NCBI RefSeq assembly: GCF_932276165.1
Contig: NC_064001.1
Location: 999,501-1,063,500, forward strand
Source: Plutella xylostella
Taxonomy: Eukaryota; Arthropoda; Insecta; Lepidoptera; Plutellidae
DNA: 64,000 nucleotides
Direction of reading: 5' to 3'
In this document: one piece after another, positions 56,801 through 64,000 of the stretch
Numbering within the stretch: the stretch's first letter is position 1
How the letters are laid out: the number at the start of each line of letters is the position of its first letter
Position numbers and translations under genes: made by a program
The notes under the pieces: generated by a model
What the model was told of the DNA's origin: nothing
Databases searched by the model: none
Seen by the model: only the letters and a program-made list of their open reading frames with translations

Positions 56801-57463
56801 GCCAGTTCATTACAAGCAATTATTTCCTTTCCCTTTAAATCCAAATCCAAATTCCCTATCATTTTAAAAATTAGAGAAACCCTATTCCGTTGCATGACTC
56901 AGGGTATAGAAGTAGCTATCGCTTGGATACCTGGGCACAGTGGTATTATTGGTAATGAGTGTGCAGATTCCTTTGCTAAGGATGCCGTTAGCTTGGGCCT
57001 GGACACTCATTACCAAAATTTTGCCCATGACCTTGCCTCGCTCGCAGGACCGAGGCTAGATAGATCCTGGAAAGTGTCCTGGGACACTTCTAGGAATTTT
57101 AAAGGTAAATTTTACTCCCATATCCAACCTCATATCCCAAAAAAGCCATGGTTTTTTAAAGCAAAACACTTAGATAAACCAGCAACTTCCACTCTTTGTA
57201 GACTGCGTCTGGGCCACGCGTGCACCCCGGTGCACTTGGCTAGGATTCGGGTCCGTGATAGCTCTGTCTGCGACTGCGGTGCCAGTGAAGGATCTGTTGA
57301 TCATCTCTTTTTCGAATGTCCCAACCTTCAAACCTCCCTATATGACATCCTCCCCCCCACCATTCCCAAACCTGTAAATACTAACTATCTTCTTACCCTT
57401 GTACATACTCCCCTTGTTAATATACTGTACAAATTCCTTAAGACTAACAATATTAAACTGTAA
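53747..57463 (+). CDS. LINE ORF2: endonuclease, reverse transcriptase, RNase H
   Basis: Start taken at the ATG giving MALNPSPMAANPIRVLQWN; the frame is open further upstream but inside ORF1. APE-type endonuclease: VLQWNTQSIN, SETWL, GDFNAHHSSWGS, SDHFPISI. Reverse transcriptase: PGIDGIPY, PIALSSSLAKILE, TQFGFRKG, FLDVASAYDNV, GLPQGSVLSPLLYSLY and the catalytic YADDLALY. RNase H: FTDAS, GEATAILEAL, LSDSASS and the ECADSFAKDA region supply the D-E-D-D set, with WIPGHSGIIGN. A C-terminal CDCG...DHLFFEC motif completes the I/R1-type layout. About 1,238 residues, no internal stop or frameshift. Confidence 0.93.
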   Translation: MALNPSPMAANPIRVLQWNTQSINSKKSELLTLIDDIKPAVLAISETWLVPGSRFRVSGYSCLRDDRDDGYAGCALLVKRSLTFSSIPIPPHGQEFNVVALRAIGVTFVSVYFPDPHPSLLPSFYNLISSLPHPLLIMGDFNAHHSSWGSYRTDSFSVALLDVLDTLDVCILNDGSPTRRVHPHQNPKSAVDLSFCSPLLSSSIFWRVLPNTFGSDHFPISITIPNRSSILTDRCAFPRYMVGEKDWSNFISSVEDKLSLIQPCTSDNFLANYDMFERALTSSAKNKKTRKCQRVSPPWWDSDCTTAIDERNNAEGVYLSNMSMDNFINYKHIATRTKRLLKKKKKQGWFRFCERLSPRSPPSLVWRYIRRFRGSLNVENITSNDPSVWLEGFSDKLAPPYVPHYDSLPPPPSIIQSSDRLDSPFSMDELQSALSGLSDSTPGIDGIPYSFLSKSSLKVKQVYLELINYFLEYGVTPSSWSKQIVVPILKSGKDPRDPNSRRPIALSSSLAKILEHIIKCRLEWLVENKGILAKTQFGFRKGMSTLDSLAILTTDIQIAFKRKEYLVGVFLDVASAYDNVLLPVLRQKMRQLSIPVKLTRLVCSLLMERSIFIKSPSSSLDHPKFVWKGLPQGSVLSPLLYSLYTYDLERSVDCFCDILQYADDLALYHASSSLGETNVQLNLALRYLSDWLTRHGLSLSTQKCTAVVFTKKRNVPDVDIVIGEDSIAVSSEVKFLGVILDSKLSGTHHMSYVARKCERGVNVLRSLSGVWWGSHPYSQKLLYNAIVRSHFDYAAFIIDPCNKAALEKIDKVQYKCLRIVSGAMKSSPTNALQVECVDPPLSLRRQYLCDRFFFRIWQSNSHPLLPKLDILKRLCNAQETHGLSYLLKTYIFSSNLPHPTSKFSIYPLFDVPYDALVFQPNVVMDLGISKDSPAAEKALSAKLNSEWPGWLPIFTDASKLSENSNVGLAVWLPKYKVALSFKRPPESSVFTGEATAILEALLYAESHKLNKTIILSDSASSLQAIISFPFKSKSKFPIILKIRETLFRCMTQGIEVAIAWIPGHSGIIGNECADSFAKDAVSLGLDTHYQNFAHDLASLAGPRLDRSWKVSWDTSRNFKGKFYSHIQPHIPKKPWFFKAKHLDKPATSTLCRLRLGHACTPVHLARIRVRDSSVCDCGASEGSVDHLFFECPNLQTSLYDILPPTIPKPVNTNYLLTLVHTPLVNILYKFLKTNNIKL

Positions 57464-57775
57464 ATGTGTTTGTACATATATACTAACAAATCTAACCATT
57501 ACTTGTGATGTCCACTTATTGTTTGTATATATTGTGTTTGTCTGGTTGTTTCAGGTTTTAACTGTGTAAATAGTCTAAAATAACCGTAACGACTGCTTTC
57601 CAATACTGTGAGCATTGGTCACGTGACTCTGGCCCAGTTAGCCGTGTTAGTCACACACGGCAAAGAGCCATTCAACCAAAATTGAATTGAATTGGAAATT
57701 CTAACCTATTTTCGTACTTTTAAAACGTATTATTTTAATAGTTATCGGTCTAAAAACCAGAATAAGTGTTAAAAT

Positions 57776-63390
<5,615 letters not shown>

Positions 63391-63411
63391 GTGAGTAATA
63401 TATGTTTTATA

Positions 63412-63680
63412 TGACGTTTTGGGATTTTGGGCGTTTTGGGAAATATGGCGTTTTAAAAAATTTGGCATTTTAAAAAATTTGGCGTTTTGAGAAATTTGGC
63501 GTTTTGATAATTTTGTCATTTTGAGAATTTTGTCATTTTGAGAATTTTGTCATTTTGAGAATTTTGTCATTTTGAGAATTTTGTTATTTTGACAATTTCG
63601 ACATTTTGAGAATTTTGACATTTTGAGAATTTTGACATTTCGAGAATTTTGACATTTTGAGAATTTTGACATTTTGAGAA
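63412..63680. repeat. Minisatellite of ~16-17 bp units in LONP1 intron 9
   Basis: Runs of (g/t)acattttgagaatttt with drift (gcgttttgagaaatttg, tcattttgagaattttg) follow exon 9. Similar units resume at about 63938 after the exon 9 duplicate. Confidence 0.85.
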
Positions 63681-63802
63681 TTGTGGCCTTATGATAGTTT
63701 AGTTGTTATACTCGTATATGCAAGATGGTCGACTACGACTAGTTATTGTGCAACACTATTCTGCATACAAGTCGCCTCACACGGGTGCACTAGTGGCCCC
63801 GC

Positions 63803-63928
63803 GGCGGGGATCAAGGGGCGCCGGCGCACGTACGTGGGCGCCATGCCCGGCAAGCCGCTGCAGTGCCTCAAGAAGATGCAGACGGAGAACCCGCTATTGT
63901 TGATCGACGAGGTGGATTAGATTGGCAA
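63803..63928 (+). pseudogene. Partial, broken duplicate of LONP1 exon 9
   Basis: It matches the 3' two thirds of exon 9 (IKGRRRTYVGAMPGKP, QTENPLLLIDEVD). The lysine codon after Walker B has become TAG, the donor gtgag has become atgag, and there is no acceptor. The intron start (acgttttgggatt) is copied too, so the unit is exon end plus following intron, as in GLMP. Confidence 0.85.
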
Positions 63929-64000
63929 ATGAGTTATTTTGACGTTTTGGGATTATGGCGTTTTGATAATTTTGACGTTTTGAAAGTTTGAACGTTTCGG

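Larger units (their letters stand above)
52217..57692 (+). mobile_element. Full-length I-superfamily LINE with two intact ORFs and perfect 12-bp target duplication
   Basis: The direct repeat tggaaattctaa occurs at 52205-52216 and 57693-57704, exactly bounding the element. The order is 5' UTR (about 180 bp, beginning gcttttccggggttcgcg), gag-like ORF1, overlapping ORF2 with endonuclease, reverse transcriptase and RNase H, and a 3' UTR of about 230 bp ending in a gaatt-type short repeat instead of poly(A). RNase H plus a non-poly(A) tail fits the I/Loa/Nimb group; the exact clade needs a tree. Both frames are open and the duplication is perfect, so the copy is young and may be active. Confidence 0.93.

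Overview
The window is nuclear DNA from an insect, most likely a moth or butterfly (Lepidoptera). Genes have many short exons with canonical GT-AG introns, most reading frames continue only across spliced exons, the intergenic DNA is AT-rich, and introns are full of non-LTR retrotransposon tails, tRNA-derived SINEs and short inverted-repeat transposons. No prokaryotic-style operon, rRNA or CRISPR is present. The order-level call rests on overall character, not on a database match.

Layout, left to right. The 3' end of an unidentified + strand gene (428-1084) converges on IntS3 (Integrator subunit 3, - strand, 3952-10061). IntS3 is divergent to rump (hnRNP M/MYEF2-like protein with three RRMs, + strand, 10808-25155), whose introns hold a LINE nested in a long-inverted-repeat transposon. 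A possible 63-residue small gene follows (26803-27659, +). Then come a divergent FAM172/Arb2-domain gene (28149-29927, -), syntaxin-18 (30549-31747, -), the decapping enzyme Dcp2 (32365-34804, +), the lysosomal membrane glycoprotein GLMP (37050-43707, -) and the tRNA dimethyltransferase TRMT1 (44451-51653, -). A complete, apparently intact 5.5-kb I-superfamily LINE (52217-57692, +) sits in the TRMT1/LONP1 intergenic region. The window ends inside the mitochondrial Lon protease gene LONP1 (57776 onward, +). I rebuilt every spliced gene exon by exon with phase checks; all junctions keep frame and the lengths fit the families.

The genes are housekeeping functions and do not form one pathway: snRNA/mRNA 3'-end processing (IntS3), RNA binding (rump), mRNA decapping (Dcp2), tRNA modification (TRMT1), Golgi-ER SNARE traffic (Stx18), lysosome (GLMP) and mitochondrial proteolysis (LONP1). 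IntS3/rump, Stx18/Dcp2 and TRMT1/LONP1 are head-to-head pairs that may share promoters. Two of these regions carry transposon insertions.

The most unusual theme is recurrent partial duplication of exons into the neighbouring intron ('exon shadows'). IntS3 exon 4 has three extra decaying copies, GLMP exon 6 with its 5' splice site has three extra copies in a 100-bp-period array, TRMT1 exon 7 has a second copy that is still open, phase-compatible and enriched in synonymous changes, and LONP1 exons 6 and 9 each have one. In TRMT1 a pair of about 1-kb inverted repeats also flanks exons 6 and 7.
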